NCBI GenBank assembly: GCA_000310025.1
Contig: FN649759.1
Coordinates: 154,282 to 218,281, forward strand
Direction: 5' to 3'
Source of the DNA: Ectocarpus siliculosus
Lineage: Eukaryota; Sar; Phaeophyceae; Ectocarpales; Ectocarpaceae
Length of the DNA stretch: 64,000 nt
Of the stretch, positions 37,301 through 46,690 are shown piece by piece; within the stretch, counting starts at the first letter, position 1, and every line of letters begins with the position of its first letter. Position numbers and translations under genes: made by a program. The notes under the pieces are model-generated. The model was not told where the DNA came from. It searched no databases and saw only the letters and a program-made list of their open reading frames with translations.

Positions 37301-38620
37301 CGACTTGTCGACATCTGCCCCAACAGCTTACTCCATGGGACCGCAGATTGGAGTTTCGACCGAGTACACCGCACACAGATTTTCAACCTCGCGTACGGGT
37401 TGGTTTCACAACCCAGGTCACTTTTGCCAATGTTTCTCCAGTTTTTCTTCGATGAATGGACCGTTTCAGTCGATGCGAGGGTTCTTCTTATCACTTGCGG
37501 AAGCCAGGATCACCCCTCGACTGTGCATTTTTATATTTTGCTACATACACTTCTCGCCGCCATCCTACTTGCAAAGATTGCGAAAAATCTTCTGGTATTT
37601 TGGTGGTTGTATTTCGAGCCGACGAGTCTTTCATGATACATACCACTGTTCTTCTCCATCCTCATCTGCGCATGTGTCCACCAAAAGGTGCCACATGACA
37701 CACGTGTTTCTGATTTGTCTCGCAGCGGCCGGCGATGCAAGTGACCGAGCGATGTACGACAGGTTACGGGTGATTTCGAACTCTTTTCGTTCCCCTGGGT
37801 CCCAGCCCGTGCCCCCTTTCGTGGAGTGGCGCGGAGTGGGCGGCTTCTGCAATGAAATATTCTGCAGGTGCGTATGTTCGCGAGATCAGAGTCCCATTCA
37901 GATCAAGTGGTGTGCAGGTAGGCTTGCCAGGGCTGGGTAGAGTAAGTCTTTGGCGGCGTACGATGCTTCCTCGCGCCAACGGTGACGTGAAGCACATGGC
38001 GTACCATGACTGTGTCAACCGTTTTCAGCAGCCACCCCCTTGATATGAACACGTTTCCCGGTACTTGCCACTCTCTGGATTTGAACACGTTTTTCGGCAC
38101 TTCCCACTTGCTTGGCAGAGCCATCGAGGGGCTCGTCCCCAGGGTGCACATGAGACCCTTCTTGGAGCCACCCGTTGACGACATCGATGCCGGCGTTGGA
38201 ACAACGGCCACTGGCAGTGGCATAAACGAAGATGCTCTTCAAAGCCTTGGACACGCCCAGCATGAGATACTGCCGGCCTTCAACAGCATTCCTGCAAAGA
38301 CCATCGGCACCCCCCCCGTGTGGTCTACTGACAGCGGGGCTGAGAGTGACATCGGGCCCCTTCCGGCGCCTACAATGCCACCCACTGCTTGGCCAATATC
38401 CTCAAATCATGCATTCGGTCAATCTGGAGCAGGGTTTCACTCCGTGGGTGTTGCCAGGGGGGTCACCACGCCCGAGCCATCTCTGTTGGGGTTGCCAGAA
38501 AGTAGTGAGCGGGATGGGAAGCTAGAGGATACTGGTGAAGATGGCATTGTCGAAGAAGATTGGCTGGATGCTGCCCATGCGATTTCAGATGCAGCCGAAA
38601 CCGTGAAACTGCGGAGATGA
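25359..38620 (+). CDS. Fungal-type Zn2Cys6 transcription factor, copy U3 (multi-exon)
   Basis: Exon 1, 25,359-25,519, starts MDASTTTSPSLSHGDNH and ends SCSECGRKKKSCDGKRPC at a GTGAGT donor. A C-x6-C (RSCSRSLQRC) follows in the open frame within 25,643-25,984. Exons with good splice sites and matching phases: 34,614-34,690 (YAQLAQEALAKSNSG), 34,881-34,926 (AWVILANLHGFMGHK), 35,170-35,253 (ERFEKYLALSDSFLRSS), 35,560-35,664 (FAEIVKFKDIANVSCG). Also likely: one ending at 34,436 with FWCAVALGALAKGSPIES, one ending at 36,187, one ending at 37,009 (ISRCIEVLERYPGLC), and 37,726-37,867. The last exon is acidic and stops at 38,620. The helical part resembles fungal regulatory domains (PF04082-like, by eye). 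An Ngaro-type element sits in an intron about 65 bp before the exon starting at 33,434. Exons after 35,900 differ more from U1 and U2 but stay open. Confidence 0.65.
27608..27867 (+). repeat. Split direct repeat A1
   Basis: Left terminal repeat of the Ngaro-type element, 260 bp, starting AAGGTTTGTTCGTCGAAGCA. By eye it matches A2 (32,801-33,060) at all but one position. Confidence 0.9.
29020..30005. repeat. Hairpin satellite array inside the Ngaro-type element
   Basis: About 13 units whose core is CAGCACGGGACGCGCCAATG followed by AGTGGAAGCACCCGTGCTG. The outer parts of each core (GCACGGG and CCCGTGC) are complementary, so every unit can fold into a hairpin. Spacing alternates between roughly 55 and 100 bp, because some units carry a linker ending GAGTTAACCGAATTCAACGC. 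Many short frames on both strands come from the repeats and are not genes. The array lies upstream of the Gag-like region. Confidence 0.85.
30300..31270 (+). CDS. Gag-like region of the Ngaro-type element
   Basis: Open reading in the position of the family's first gene. The later part (frame 30,788-31,270) contains a knuckle of the form C-x8-C-x4-C-x3-H (CFAFNSSSGC then HDRNCPHIH), followed by a Gly/Arg-rich tail, as in nucleic-acid-binding Gag-like proteins of DIRS/Ngaro elements. The earlier part is Arg/Pro-rich and lies in another frame, so the region is probably broken about once or has diverged. Treated as a fossil; not interpreted further. Confidence 0.55.
31364..32518 (+). CDS. Tyrosine recombinase of the Ngaro-type element
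   Basis: A 384-residue open frame that looks whole. Residues about 25-130 form the helical core-binding part (SVASSSRRTYTSGFNSW). The catalytic set is visible: Arg about 175 in YLFITRSDEV, H-x-x-R at about 314-317 (HSLRIGGATALASGG), Trp in the GKW context, and the Tyr nucleophile at about 346 or 349 (DAYKPYAR). In this family the enzyme joins circular DNA to the target without target duplication. It lies directly after the Gag-like region and just before repeat B1. The true start could be slightly upstream or downstream of the ATG chosen. Confidence 0.85.
   Translation: MAPGLSAGSGPGTGRTGLCYRRLGMQLVEHSVASSSRRTYTSGFNSWCTFRRLTEKPKFLGQRAGDLHVWELIDFVAWCFQSEGNLASTISGKLTAVQHFHRLEASVELDLSSPMLKCALRGIARNHVAVGTVRRVRLPVSWRMLLDGESASQNWGEGGRVMWLCLCLSYLFITRSDEVFANDAGRVHEAHCLTRADVALFAGETQLVFSHYRRADRVEMRFRGHKADQEQKGNIRVRTRDEVTGPQSGVRARGGGVALVVELLSCHATFPDSAPLASYRSGRAVRVVRYTAALRALREVVARSGRNPQEYALHSLRIGGATALASGGDIAERVIQREGKWRSDAYKPYARNNVEDSRRVSRKLTDGSRIVSRQPGEGTVWGNG
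32561..32800 (+). repeat. Split direct repeat B1
   Basis: 240 bp starting GTGTTGTAGAATGGTGTGTA, directly joined to A2. It matches B2 (33,130-33,369) at all but about one position. Confidence 0.9.
32801..33060 (+). repeat. Split direct repeat A2
   Basis: Internal copy of A1; together with B1 it forms the internal complementary region used by DIRS/Ngaro elements to template their ends. Confidence 0.9.
33130..33369 (+). repeat. Split direct repeat B2
   Basis: Right terminal repeat of the element. Beyond it the U3 sequence resumes (CTGTTTCTCGGATCTTCTTG), matching the empty site of U2. Confidence 0.9.
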
Positions 38621-40803
38621 CGCCGGACAGTGTCTCTGGTGAGCCAACGTGGCTGGCGAAAATATATATTGGTGGGGGAATCGTAGGCTCACTTTCTTCC
38701 CCGGGCGAACGTTTGGTGTGCACTGGCCCATCGGCGGAATGTGGTGTTTCGATCTTCTCTGAAAAACGTGTTCAAATCGGGAAGTGTCGTCACAGACACC
38801 GAAGCGCTATTGTTTTTCTCTTCTCCACGTATTTCGTCCATGTCATGTGGGAATGACTTCAGGGGTGAACAGACGAACAACACGTAATTTTTTATATTGA
38901 AATACAGTGTAATGTATTCCACGCGTTGCATCCAAATACTCACTAGTACTGCTGCTGCATTCGTGTACCTGGCGCCCCCCGTTCCAACCGTGTTTGGTAT
39001 ATTCGCCTCAATTGACGTATGTCAGGGCTGTTTGCCAGCAATGGATTGTCGGGTGTTTGTAGAGCTTGGGTGCCTCCCCTCGCATGCATAGGTCTGATTG
39101 TTTGAACGTTCGCAGGTAGTTGGCAGCTGACATCAGCTACCTTCAGGGAGGGACATGTGTGCGGGTATGGTGATTTTGATTCCATCCTTGTGCAGGATGT
39201 TGAATATTGGTAGTGTGAAGCTCTATGTTCATTGTTGTCCAATGTCAAGACGAATGCACTTTCCTTCGAAGACTGAGACAACCTTGCGCGCGTGTGCGGC
39301 AGATGAATCTACCTGTAGATTCCATGGTCTTCTCCTCCTACCATATCGAGCATCAGCAATGGGCATTGCTCATACAAGACACCATCGCACCCCCTGTCGG
39401 ACGAAGCACAAAAGAGTCCCGGTTTTCATCTCGAACAAGCTGCCGCTGACACAGCGAGTACGGTTGTTTGCCCACATGCCAACGAATATCAAATATCTGC
39501 TAGACTATTTGGCATCCTTCCGAGGTGTGAGGCGTGGGTTCGAATTCTCACGCTGTCACACAAACTCGGATTGGTTCTCGCATCGTGCTCGACAGGCAAG
39601 GAACGACAGTGACTCGTGTATTCGCAACACGTTCGACTTCTTTGTCGACGAGGGAAACGTTTCTCGGCTTCCTGTAATCAAGACACGCGCCACACCAGGC
39701 ATTGTGCACCTAAGCTCATTCCTGAGTATGACCCTTGCCTGGTTCTCCAGAGAGACTGCGACACATGTTTTCATGGTCGCAACCAATTGTAGACCAAACT
39801 GAATCCAAGTGGTAACGTAAACAGAAGTCTGATGACAGGCGCAAAATCACATATTTCCGACAACATTACTCTTCTAAAAGGGTACAGCAAAGTGATTCTG
39901 GCACGGGGGGCGTAGTACGGCCCAAGGTGTTTCGGTTCCTCCAGAATCAAGAGTGAACCTGCAAAACGATTGTATCACAAACGCGCTTGATTCACAAACA
40001 GCGCTCGGTCTTGGATTGACCATCACAGCATCTATCCAAGCTGACCTTGCATGAGACGTTGTACTAGTCTTGTCCCTTTTACCGAGCAAGGCGGAAATGG
40101 ACTTTCGCGTTGTACGCATATGTTCAGAGGAGGCTACCTTGTTGTGAATCGAGGGTGGTGTCAGACATCAATTTCCTTGTCCCCTCTCCGAAGGTTTCAC
40201 TACAAGGGTCTGAAACCACTATAAACACACGCATAGCCGCAGCTTGTGCAGTGAAATCTCACCGAAGAACCCTCCGACATGAGGATCGTGAGTGATGTGC
40301 TGATGAATCGGCTGGAACTCAAATAATGAAGCTTCGGCGAGTTGGGAGTTGAACAATTCCTATAGCGTGCTTCTGTATAACTCTCCGTACTCGCGGATGC
40401 CTTCGAAATGAAGCCCATTTGGGCGCTGAGACGGCAGAGGGGCCAGAAGGGCCCTAGGGTTGTTTTCGACGGTCAATTGGTTTCGGTGCATGTACAGGAG
40501 CGTTAAGGAGCAAATAACTTGAACGCTTGGAGTCACCAGCACCATCTGTGTCAGACGGCCGCGATCATCCTCAACCGGAGGCATCCGTGCCTGACGCCAA
40601 GGAAACATGGCCGTCACCCCAGGGGAAGCACCTCAGACGCGACCTATGCGGGGCAATAACTGCAGACACTCACATTGGCGAGTCTTTCGCATATTCCTCT
40701 TCGCCCTTTGTGCGGAACCAGCTACCCGCGCCAGCGGAAACCCTGCCAACTGGCCTCCTGTCCGTATTCTCGGAGCACGTTGATGAGTCCGGAGGGTTGC
40801 AAC

Positions 40804-40860
<57 letters not shown>

Positions 40861-41280
40861 GCAACAGGGACGGCGCCATGAGCGCCAAGTGGAGTGGGAG
40901 TGTGAACGGAACATCATCGTCCCCCCGACAACCATCCTCCTTGCCTCCCTGGGAATGGCCGGACATATCCCGTGCTGAGCAAGGGAGGCTCAGCTCCTCC
41001 GCCGCAGGGCCCACTCGTGGGAAGAGCGCAAAGACAGCAGCAGAATATTTTGACTCCCTTCGAGCATAGGAGCACAGTTTTACGCCAAGCCTCTAGGGGC
41101 CATCGTGCGGGCAGAGAAGGAGAAGACCACACGACTTTTCCAGCAGCTTACGGAGAGGAGGTGTGCATCCAGGCAGCAGGAGCAACCGGATGAGCGAGTG
41201 GGAATGAAATCGAACGGCGGACCTCCAGCGGTGGTCTGAAGCATGTGAAGAGCGACTGTGGCGCTCCATGTTCGAGGAAA
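38621..41280 (+). repeat. Unit U3, 3' flank of the transcription-factor gene
   Basis: Diverged counterpart of 410-3,072 in U1 and 15,109-17,565 in U2, in inverse orientation. It includes the third copy of the tRNA-derived SINE-like segment (about 39,450-39,800, B-box GGTTCGAATTC near 39,540). Apart from the open frame at 40,527-41,069, no gene is recognised. Confidence 0.65.
40527..41069 (+). CDS. Possible exon or small gene with an Asn-Ser repeat; function unknown
   Basis: A 180-residue open frame in U3. Blocks such as AYSSSPFVRNQLPAPAETLP and NGTSSSPRQPSSLPPWEWPD are kept in U1 and U2 with mostly conservative changes, which hints at coding. The centre is a CAGCAA-type microsatellite (40,806-40,866) read as Asn-Ser. 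In U1 and U2 the frame is interrupted just before this repeat. It could be a late exon of the transcription-factor gene, a separate small gene, or chance. No domain is recognised. Confidence 0.3.
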
Positions 41281-41439
41281 CTTTGGATTGGGTTATGAGC
41301 TAACCGTGGTTAATTGTTTTGTGAACAATCAATGATATTTCTTAGGCAAGGACGAGTACATCCGTAAAGTTGAACCGCAGATGTTCATAGAATTCTGTGA
41401 AGGGGGGAGTGAATTCTCCCCCATGATCTGTGTAACTGG

Positions 41440-42360
41440 TCTAATCGCGATGCTTGTGTGAGACATCCATGAGACTACTCATATGGCCTGATGGCGTCTC
41501 ATGACACCCCACGAGGCTTCATGACATCTCATGACAGCTCATTACACCTCATTACACCTCCTAACACCTCATGACACCCCACGACGTCTCATGACGCCTC
41601 ATGACAGATAATGACAGATAATGACATCCCACGACGCCTAATGACAGCTCATGACAGTTCAAGACTGTTCATGATACGTGACACCTCATGATACCTTATC
41701 GCACCTCGTGGCAGCTGATAACACCTCATTACACCTGGTGATGCCTCATGACAGCTCGTGGCAGCTCATCACAGCTCTTGGCAACTGATGACACCATATG
41801 ACACCCCACGATACCTCATGACGCCTCCCGACGCCCAACGACACGTCGCGATGCCTCATGAGGCCTGGTGACCGAATGTGACACCTTATGACGGTTCCCG
41901 ACGTCTCACGACGCCTCTTCACGCCTCGTGGCACCTCGCGATGCCTTATGATGCCTCGTGAAACCTCACGTCACCTCATGACGCCTCGCCACCCCTCAGC
42001 ACACCTCACGACACCTCATTATACCTCCAGACGCCTCACAATACTTCATGACGTCTCACAACAACTTGCGACGCCTCACGACGCCCAACGATACCTCATG
42101 ACACCTCATGACACCTCATGACACCTCATGACTCCTCGTGAAACCTCATGAAACATCGTGACACCTCATGACACCCACGACGCTCATCACACCTCATGAC
42201 ACCTCATGACGCCTCATGACAACCCATGACAGTTCAGGACACCTCAGGACACCTCAGGACACCCATGATGCTCATGACGCCTCATGACACCTCAGGACAC
42301 CTCAGGACGCCTCATGACGCCTCACAACGCCGCATGACGCCTCAAGACCGCTCATAACAC
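41440..42360. repeat. 10-bp minisatellite, right end
   Basis: Long degenerate array of ACCTCATGAC, the reverse complement of the unit at 1-230. The flank on its inner side (CCATGATCTGTGTAACTGGT) is the reverse complement of 270-290, showing that U1 and U3 end at the same place. Confidence 0.9.
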
Positions 42361-43213
42361 AAGAGGCGAAAGAACGTGTGGACCCTTTACCGATCTCACC
42401 AGACACGACTTGAAACAAGCACTATATTTTCTTTATACACTCTGCGTGACCCCACCATAACCTAGTAACAACAATACTGTAATTAGGAAGCTCCCGGCGA
42501 GTTTGCAATCTCCGAACAACGTGTTCAACCAAGAACAGATGGTGTGTGCGTTTGTTCGCCACAACCTTCTGGAAGCGGTGACCTGTGTAGAGTAGTAGAC
42601 AAACACGAATGGTCATTCCATTTCGCTGGGATCATTTTTGCCAAGAACCTTAAGACAGAGAATGGAATACAGGGAACAACCCTTCAAGTGGGTTTGGGGA
42701 CCGGCTTTCGTCAGTACAACAAAGCCACCGACGAAGTGGACGGCAAGATATTCGCACAAAAATACTTAGAATATTATCAGGAGCAGGGAAAGTCGTTTTC
42801 GTTGGAGTATAAAAATATTCAGGAGAAAAAACAAGAGGGAAACATGATTGACGGACTGTCTCGAAGCACCGCGCGGAATCGACACGCGTAGCCTCCTTGC
42901 GCAACAACTGGGACTGCGGACAATTGTCTGTCTCCGTTGGCCGTGTACAAAAACAAACATGCTAGGGTGGAAAGCGAAAATTTGGGTTGGGGTGGTGGGT
43001 ACGTGCCACTTCACACAGCTTCTTCAGAAGGGACCGAGGTACCACGCATTATCGTCAGCTGGAAATCATTGGGCGATGCATGGTTCTGGAAAAACTCGGC
43101 TGCAACGTGGTGCAGCCTTCGTTATCCTCTTCGGCAGCAGTGCCGCATGCCCCACCCTGCGCCATTCAATCCGAGGTAGCAAAGGTAGGCGAGAACTGGT
43201 CTAGTACATGCTC
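42361..43213. other. No recognised gene
   Basis: Two open frames (42,544-42,891 and 42,848-43,204, plus) have no recognisable domain and lack convincing splice sites. AT-rich stretches and short direct repeats only. Confidence 0.5.
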
Positions 43214-44199
43214 CTAGCTCGGCCGCTTGGTGCTGTCGGTGCTCAAGCAGCTCTCGTAAAGCTTCACGAGGCGGTCGCCGCGCTGCCTCAGCATCTCCGG
43301 TGCCTCAGGGGCGGGATTCCCTTCCAATATCAGGCACTTAACCTCGGCCTTCTCGAGCCCTGCCCATGGCTGCCGACCCTCGAAGACCTGCAAGGTACAT
43401 AATGTCCATAGTACGACGACAGCACGATCACGCAAGAGTTCCTATTCGGGTCGAATGAGCACGGTAGTGAACCAGATACTGGCTGCTGCGGTGCGGGAAG
43501 CATCGAACCCCCGGAAGGGACGCCGGTAACAGCAATCATGACCGTATCCACGAAGAGAAGGGTGCATACACTGGGCATGGACCAGTCATCCGTGACCGGG
43601 ACCCTGTGACAGGTGTGGACGACACGCCTCCTAGCAGCGATGACCGTATCCAAGCACACTAAAGGCACTGACCAGCTTCCACGAAAAAAACAAGAGCCAA
43701 GCAGCACGGCTGTCCGAGACAACCAATCAACAACCACACCGACTACAACCACCAAGACAACAGCAGCGCACAACAAGAGAGCGACACCACCAACAACCGC
43801 GCCTACTCTCACCTCGTACAAGAACATGCCGTACATCCACGCATCACTTTCCGCGGGTCAGCGGAACCGGATGCAGCAGCGACTCCCGGGGCATCTGCCG
43901 AATCGGCCAAACGTCCTCGTGGTCCTGCGGATCGATCAGAAACGACAATGCGACTCCCCCCCCTCGCAGAAACCGGCTTATCTCGAAGTCGGCAGCAAGT
44001 CATTTCCGCTGGCAATGCCGTTGTACAGGACGCCAGCCGCGTGGGAGTTTTCCAGCCTCAGAGAGACAGGTGGTTGTTGGGTGGTGCGGATGTGGTGTTT
44101 AGAGGTGAGCCGCGTGCCACAGCGATCACATAGAAAGTAACTCTCAGAAGGAGAGGGCGCAGCAGTGAGAGGGAACGGGGGCGAGAGGCACGACCCAAG

Positions 44200-45426
44200 G
44201 ACTCCGAGAGGAATGCAAAAACAGCTCGATATCTCCTCGAAGATTTGCAGTATCGCGATTAATGGGGGAAATATCTTGAATGTTGAAAAAGCGGCGTGTT
44301 GTGCCTCTCTTCTGCTTGAAGTTGAAAAAGGCACAACGGCCACTTGGTCAACAGAAAATGCTAAGGTGTGGCGAAAAGTGAGCATGACGCAGTTTTAGAA
44401 GGGGCATCCCTCCCCCAGCTGTATTGCCTCAACACTGTGGGTGGATACTAGCGATGGGCGCCTACCTGGGGTGCAAAATTGAATCCGTTGCCCACGAACT
44501 CATGTCAAGCGGAGAAACAAAACTGTTCCATTGCTGTCCAACTGACAAGAAAGTGCATAACCCGAGGCCGATGACACCCATGCACGTATCTCACGATGTA
44601 GCAGGCGTACCGAGGTCAAACCTCCGGCGCTGTCATCTGCACCCACGGATTTGGCTCGGGTGCAAACGGATTGGGTGCGGGGTGATTCGATGAAGAGATA
44701 GAAGCGTCGCACACGACAGAGCAGTGTTGGCAAAAGTTCATCCTGCTCTATTTTTCTACTTCAAAATAAAGTACTCTTTGAACGGTCCCTCGACAGACTG
44801 GGGATGATGCACGCACGTGGAACGAGCCAGGGCAAACACGCACTTTTTTCGCGCGCCTTGGTTGTTTTCGTTCGCTGTCGGCGCCCGTGGCGCCGACACA
44901 GTGACGCCAGGGTGCGTTAGAGACCCTTGCGAGTGTGTCACGTGCAGATTTCATGGCGTTGTGGACGATTAGGTTGACTGACATTCGGTGATCGCGCCGC
45001 ACTGAGGCAACATTTGCTACGCGGCCTCAAGATTTGTCGAAGGCTCGTTTCGACAGATCTTGGGTCAAGTATTTTTCGAAAGGGCAGATTTCGGGCCTCG
45101 AGAAATTTTGGCCAAGACATACCCCCCCCTCCCATATAGTGCATTATGATTAGTTGTACGCCGAGGGGGGAGTGTTTTTTTTTGCGGCGCCCCCTCCGGC
45201 CCCCTGCGGGCTCTGCGCTCTGCTCTGCTGGCGCTAAAGCTCTGATTTTCGTTGTTGGCATGTCAGCGTGATAAATATAGGGGTGTTTGATTTAATTAAT
45301 TGTTTTTGGGTTTGGGGAGTACATATCGGAAGATTTCGCTCCCATAAATCGTGAAACTGGCAGATCTTGGCCAAGATCAAGATTTATCGACAAGATTTTG
45401 TTCCCATAAATCGGGGTCTAATGACA
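44200..45426. mobile_element. Second copy of the TIR element, inverted and nested
   Basis: Reverse complement of 9,254-10,308, with long matching blocks such as GTGGCGAAAAGTGAGCATGA. The right end is ATCGGGGTC at about 45,420; the left end is diverged or lost near 44,200. It lies between the two main parts of the kinase pseudogene and is itself interrupted by a 200-bp insertion. Confidence 0.75.
45121..45320. mobile_element. 200-bp MITE-like insertion with 4-bp target duplication
   Basis: Flanked by ACAT at 45,117-45,120 and 45,321-45,324. The uninterrupted sequence is visible in the other copy of the host element (complement near 9,340). The ends ACCCCCCCCTCCC and, on the other strand, ACTCCCCAAACCC form a weak inverted repeat. 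No coding capacity. Confidence 0.8.
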
Positions 45427-45924
45427 AAGGCATTTTGAGACCAACGCGGAAACAAGTACACATGCAAAGACGCCAAACAGGGCGGTCCAAATCTTCCACG
45501 AGAACCGTGGGCAGCTCCTAAAAGTGTTCCCCAAGACACCGTCGCGAAGCTACCCCAAAACAACGGCAACCACTTGCGAGAGGTAGTACACCCACTCCTC
45601 CCATAACGTGGGACCCAAACGCTTTCAGGCTTCTCACCCGCGTGCGATTATCCCAAGCCCACATTTCCAGCGTGCTTCTGTCGAACTCCGAGCCGCCGCC
45701 ATTCCACCCGTTGCCGCCGCCGCCGCCTCAGCAGCTCGTGACCGGAGAACCCCAGCCGCCCCCCCCCCTTCACGCCCAGCTCGCCTTCCATGCTGCCCCC
45801 CTCTTCCAGTTTCGCGACGACGTGTATCTCCTCGTCGCCGCAGGTGCCGTTGCCGTCCCGCCGGCTGTAAGGCCGAAGAACTGTACGACGTTTTGGTGAT
45901 GTCCGATGAGGGAGAGGTAAAAGC

Positions 45925-46290
45925 AGAGTGTGGGAGGTAGTGTGCGAGATATGTACCGTCTTAGAGAAGCAACGCAGTAGACATACACACGCTGGACCAA
46001 GGACTACCAGGTATAGTCTGTAAGCCCGTTGTGTTGGGAACGCTCTTTCATGAAACCTGGTATCGTATGCTGCTGTATGGTGGATGCGGGGTAGCCTCCT
46101 GTTGGCTAAAACCAACAGTCCAGAGGACTGGCTTCATACTTCAAAATTTCGGATCCACAGGTTCCCAACACAACGGGCTAGACTTACAGTCCTTGATCCA
46201 GGGTGTCTACTGCTGCGCGCTGCTTCTCTGGGACGGGACATACCTCCCACACTCTGATTTTCATACGGACATCTCCGTACGAACAGAAAT
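45925..46290. repeat. Inverted repeat centred near 46,105
   Basis: Arms of roughly 160 bp (about 45,930-46,070 and 46,150-46,290) share GTTCCCAACACAACGGGCT and ACATACCTCCCACACTCTG-like blocks in opposite orientation. Near the centre is CTGTTGGCTAAAACCAACAG, close to the motif upstream of the transcription-factor genes. Confidence 0.65.
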
Positions 46291-46690
46291 AACAATCGAG
46301 ACCGTGCCCAGGTGAAAACGAATGATGCAGCCTACTGTCTGCACAGCAATACGCGACGAGGAAACCTACAGTATGTAGTGCCGACTGAGAGATCAAGCGT
46401 CCTTGTTCCAAGCGTACAGAGATAATGTCGGTCCGCTCTGGTACCGTCTGTAAATTTCAGCACACCGTGCAGAATGATCACGGCCCATGCTGCACAGAAG
46501 CGGAGTCTGGCTGCGTTTGTAACATGTGTGCAGGGGTGGTACCGGTTCGCACTCTACCCGTCTCTGTGAACAGCAGGAACAGGGGAAAGCGAAAGAGAGA
46601 GGCTAACATATTCATAGTCTGTAGTCCCGGATGAATCCATCTCCATCCGGATGAATCCATCTCCATATGTTTCTGCATGCGGCACAAACT
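46087..46690 (+). repeat. Dispersed repeat R, copy 2
   Basis: Collinear by eye with 13,561-14,140, including TCTCCGTACGAA, GAGACCGTGCC, GGCCCATGCTGCACAG and TCCATCTCCATATGTTTCTG-like blocks. Its left part is also the right arm of the inverted repeat centred near 46,105. Confidence 0.6.

Larger units (their letters stand above)
43214..45915 (-). pseudogene. Decayed TKL-like protein kinase, interrupted by a transposon
   Basis: Three minus-strand pieces follow kinase order. Piece one (about 45,690-45,915) holds GHHQNVVQFFGL (subdomain IV) and, in another frame, IHVVAKLEEGGSMEGELG (hinge). Piece two (43,813-44,090) holds HAAGVLYNGIASGNDLL, aligned with the HRDIASRN catalytic loop but reading YNG for HRD. 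It also holds ADFEISRF with DFE for DFG, MPRESL for the APE region, and WMYGMFLYE, then a GTGAGA donor. Piece three (43,214-43,387) continues in phase as VFEGRQPWAGLEKAEVK up to STDSTKRPS and a stop. Frame changes, lost catalytic residues and a TIR element between pieces one and two indicate a pseudogene. A diverged pseudokinase is less likely. No subdomains I-III are found upstream, where an inverted repeat begins. Confidence 0.7.

Noticed and set aside
42544-42891. 115-residue plus-strand frame
   Set aside because: No recognisable domain, no conserved copy in the window and no convincing splice sites.
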